From NCBI GenBank assembly GCA_964035575.1, contig OZ037833.1, forward strand, positions 2,728,001-2,792,000: 64,000 bases of DNA. Direction: 5' to 3'. The position numbers and the translations under genes are program-made. The notes beneath the pieces are model-generated. The model was not told the origin of the DNA. It made no database searches and saw only the letters and a list, made by a program, of their open reading frames with translations. This DNA comes from Rhynchopus sp. YZ270_cl-10 (taxonomy: Eukaryota > Euglenozoa > Diplonemea > Diplonemida > Diplonemidae). This document shows positions 62,339 to 64,000 of this stretch, one piece after another (the first letter of the stretch is position 1; the number at the start of each line of letters is the position of its first letter).

Positions 62339-64000
62339 ATGGATCGTCCACCACCGAGCCCTCAGAAGGGAGGTTCCCTTGCGTTTTCACGGTCGCTCAG
62401 TTCCAACATCGCGAGACGGTCTATTAGCGCGGCAACAGAGCTGCATTCCTCACTCCAATCCTGCAGTTCACGACTTCTACGGGTTCGGGAACACAAAGAA
62501 GGGCATTTTGATGAGGGTCTTGGAGCAGAGGTGATGGGGCAGAACTGTGTGTCTGTGGGGCTCCGCAGTGCGTCGTCTGGTATTGCACACTGCGCTGTCG
62601 CGGAGTTTCTTGAGGCAGGGGGATGCACTGTGATGCAAAACCGTGTTCTTCATAGCGCTGTGACGGACACCTTCCGTCTCCTGCAGTGCTTTCGGAACCC
62701 TACCATGGTGTGTTCGTACCATAAGGTGAAGGACAAAACATACTTTGATCACATCTCATTTACGGCATTTGACATCAAACTCCACCCATTAAGCACACCG
62801 CTATTGGAAGCAATGCAGACACCAGAGTCCACCGGAGCCATGCCGTTCACCAGAGAAGCGCTCCCGGAGTGCATTCTGCGTACTCTATGCGAAGGGGATG
62901 CAGACGTTGTGGCGGAGCTGGTTCTGTGCATCTACGTCTTCGGGATGGATGGAGGCGGTGTGGACGCGCTCTTTGGGACAAGCTTCAATCGGACGAAGAC
63001 AGTGTCTGCAGGAATGCGTGCTCGGGTGCATGCGTTGCTTGGGTGGAAGGGGAGGAGGGTTAGGGTAACTGCGGCAGACGCAGCGACGGTGGCCAAGGGG
63101 TTGTACCGTGGACTGCTTGTGGTGTTGATTCTACGGTGTAACCAAAGGATAGCAGAGTGTGCAGGAATGGTCGCGAAGGGGGCGATGACGGACCTCTGCT
63201 CGACGTTGAGTTGTCTTACCTTGGGGGATTGGTTTGCGAAGGCCACAGCGAAGATAGTTTGCGGTGAGTTTGCCTCTGCCTTAGAGGTGCCTGAAGCGGA
63301 GTACCCGAAGGACGATCTGGTGCTCGCAGGAGACACCTTTGAAGCGTTGCGTGAGAGTGAGAAGCACCCCCTCATCGAGGACGTCATTCTCACAGCGTGG
63401 CAGTCCGTTGGGAAGCGTTCCGTGTGTTCGCACACCCGCGCGGTGGAGGAGGTGGCGGCCTTTGAGCGTGCAGTGCTGCGTCCTGATATGCGCCTCGTGG
63501 CTGTCTTCGATACGTCGCCTTTGTCTGAGGTGTCCCGTGAGAGGCAGGCAGGGCTTCTCGACATTCCGCTTGACACAAAGATCCTCCCGCTCTCGCGCAG
63601 AGGGTACAAAGGGTACGACATCCACGCAGACGTCTCCTTCCGTGATGTGCACAATGAAATCGCACGGCATGGGTCCATCAAGCATGCAGATGGCTTCGCA
63701 GAAAGCGGCACCTCCTCCCCTGGGGTGGTTGCGATGCAGGCGCTTGGGGGGAAGGTGCCTGGGCATGGTCATGGGTCTCATGGGTCGTCGCAGAGCAACC
63801 CAATGGAGGCCACCTTTGGGATCTCACGTAGGCCTAGTACCAGCAACGTGGAGGGGTCGCCGGATGGTAGTGTGCAGCGTGCGGTGAATGCGGAGGAGCT
63901 GCGTCTTGACTCGTCGTGGATGGGGCGGAGTGTGTCGCAGAATGTGCAGAATGGGAATCCCAGATCGCAGTCGCAGTCGCTGTCCCACCGTGATATGTCT
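62339..64000 (+). CDS. Unrecognised protein, 3' end outside the window
   Basis: An open frame of 554 codons runs from the ATG at 62339 to the window edge without a stop. Codon use is gene-like, and an acceptor-like AG lies 42 nt upstream. Residues 1-60 are Ser/Arg-rich (MDRPPPSPQKGGSLAFSRSL). Residues about 60-410 look like one or two mainly helical globular domains (DADVVAELVLCIYVFGMDGG, then LYRGLLVVLILRCNQRIAEC). Near 415-440 is KGYDIHADVSFRDVHNEIAR. From about 445 the chain is Ser/Gly/Gln-rich and probably disordered. No signal peptide or membrane helix. I do not recognise the family; the full-length protein would be needed to place it. Confidence 0.75.
   Translation, partial: MDRPPPSPQKGGSLAFSRSLSSNIARRSISAATELHSSLQSCSSRLLRVREHKEGHFDEGLGAEVMGQNCVSVGLRSASSGIAHCAVAEFLEAGGCTVMQNRVLHSAVTDTFRLLQCFRNPTMVCSYHKVKDKTYFDHISFTAFDIKLHPLSTPLLEAMQTPESTGAMPFTREALPECILRTLCEGDADVVAELVLCIYVFGMDGGGVDALFGTSFNRTKTVSAGMRARVHALLGWKGRRVRVTAADAATVAKGLYRGLLVVLILRCNQRIAECAGMVAKGAMTDLCSTLSCLTLGDWFAKATAKIVCGEFASALEVPEAEYPKDDLVLAGDTFEALRESEKHPLIEDVILTAWQSVGKRSVCSHTRAVEEVAAFERAVLRPDMRLVAVFDTSPLSEVSRERQAGLLDIPLDTKILPLSRRGYKGYDIHADVSFRDVHNEIARHGSIKHADGFAESGTSSPGVVAMQALGGKVPGHGHGSHGSSQSNPMEATFGISRRPSTSNVEGSPDGSVQRAVNAEELRLDSSWMGRSVSQNVQNGNPRSQSQSLSHRDMS

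Noticed and set aside
2-64000. CRISPR array, rRNA genes, retroelement or virus-like genes
   Set aside because: No regularly spaced repeats, no rRNA-like sequence, and no reverse transcriptase, integrase, capsid or polymerase motifs were seen on either strand.

Overview
This is a eukaryotic nuclear window, most likely from a free-living protist. It carries 13 protein genes; the last runs off the right edge and the 5' end of one is unresolved. Four to five genes have short GT-AG introns (donor GTATGT or close variants, roughly 40-250 nt); the rest are single-exon, including one open reading frame of more than 13 kb. Every gene is on the + strand. Most start codons lie 20-90 nt downstream of a long pyrimidine tract ending in AG. 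One-way gene order plus pyrimidine-tract/AG leaders is what polycistronic transcription with spliced-leader trans-splicing looks like. Together with a few cis-introns this suggests an intron-bearing euglenozoan (for example a diplonemid), but no spliced-leader gene is present, so the assignment is an inference.

Layout. 2-2389 choline-transporter-like protein (4 exons). 5763-7001 Ser/Thr kinase. 9688-11742 TPR/SET protein without MYND finger. 12037-28471 giant VPS13 lipid-transfer protein (4 exons, 5,425 aa). 29678-31127 COP9 signalosome subunit 1 (2 exons). 31456-32355 unknown. 32770-35424 P-loop protein of possible Crinkler/RHS architecture (at least 3 exons). 36254-37645 SMYD4-like TPR-SET-MYND protein. 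37790-39562 mucin-like type I membrane protein. 44320-47972 CH-like/basic SP-rich protein (3 exons). 48196-53133 Sen1/senataxin-like helicase. 53852-55405 secreted protein with two Kre9/KNH-like domains. 57469-58484 RING protein (3 exons). 62339 to the right edge, an unrecognised protein.

The most striking object is the VPS13 gene. Between the N-terminal chorein domain and the C-terminal VAB/C2/ATG2-like/PH-like parts it carries a six-blade NHL propeller followed directly by a NADAR (YbiA/DUF1768-type) domain, and further on a Tudor/SH3-like module. I know of no described VPS13 with this combination. The genes otherwise look like an ordinary mix of housekeeping functions (lipid transfer, choline transport, signalosome, helicase, methyltransferases, ubiquitin ligase) rather than one pathway.

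The AT-rich intergenic blocks are full of short repeats that recur across the window: hairpin elements of about 45-60 bp (families A, B, C, E as named here), a possible tRNA-derived SINE (family D), MITE-like elements with GGTGTGGC termini (family H), a 606-bp foldback, a 138-bp near-perfect palindrome with an 8-bp target duplication, and a 140-bp Tc1/mariner-type MITE flanked by TA. I saw no virus-like element, no rRNA, no CRISPR array and no convincing tRNA gene.
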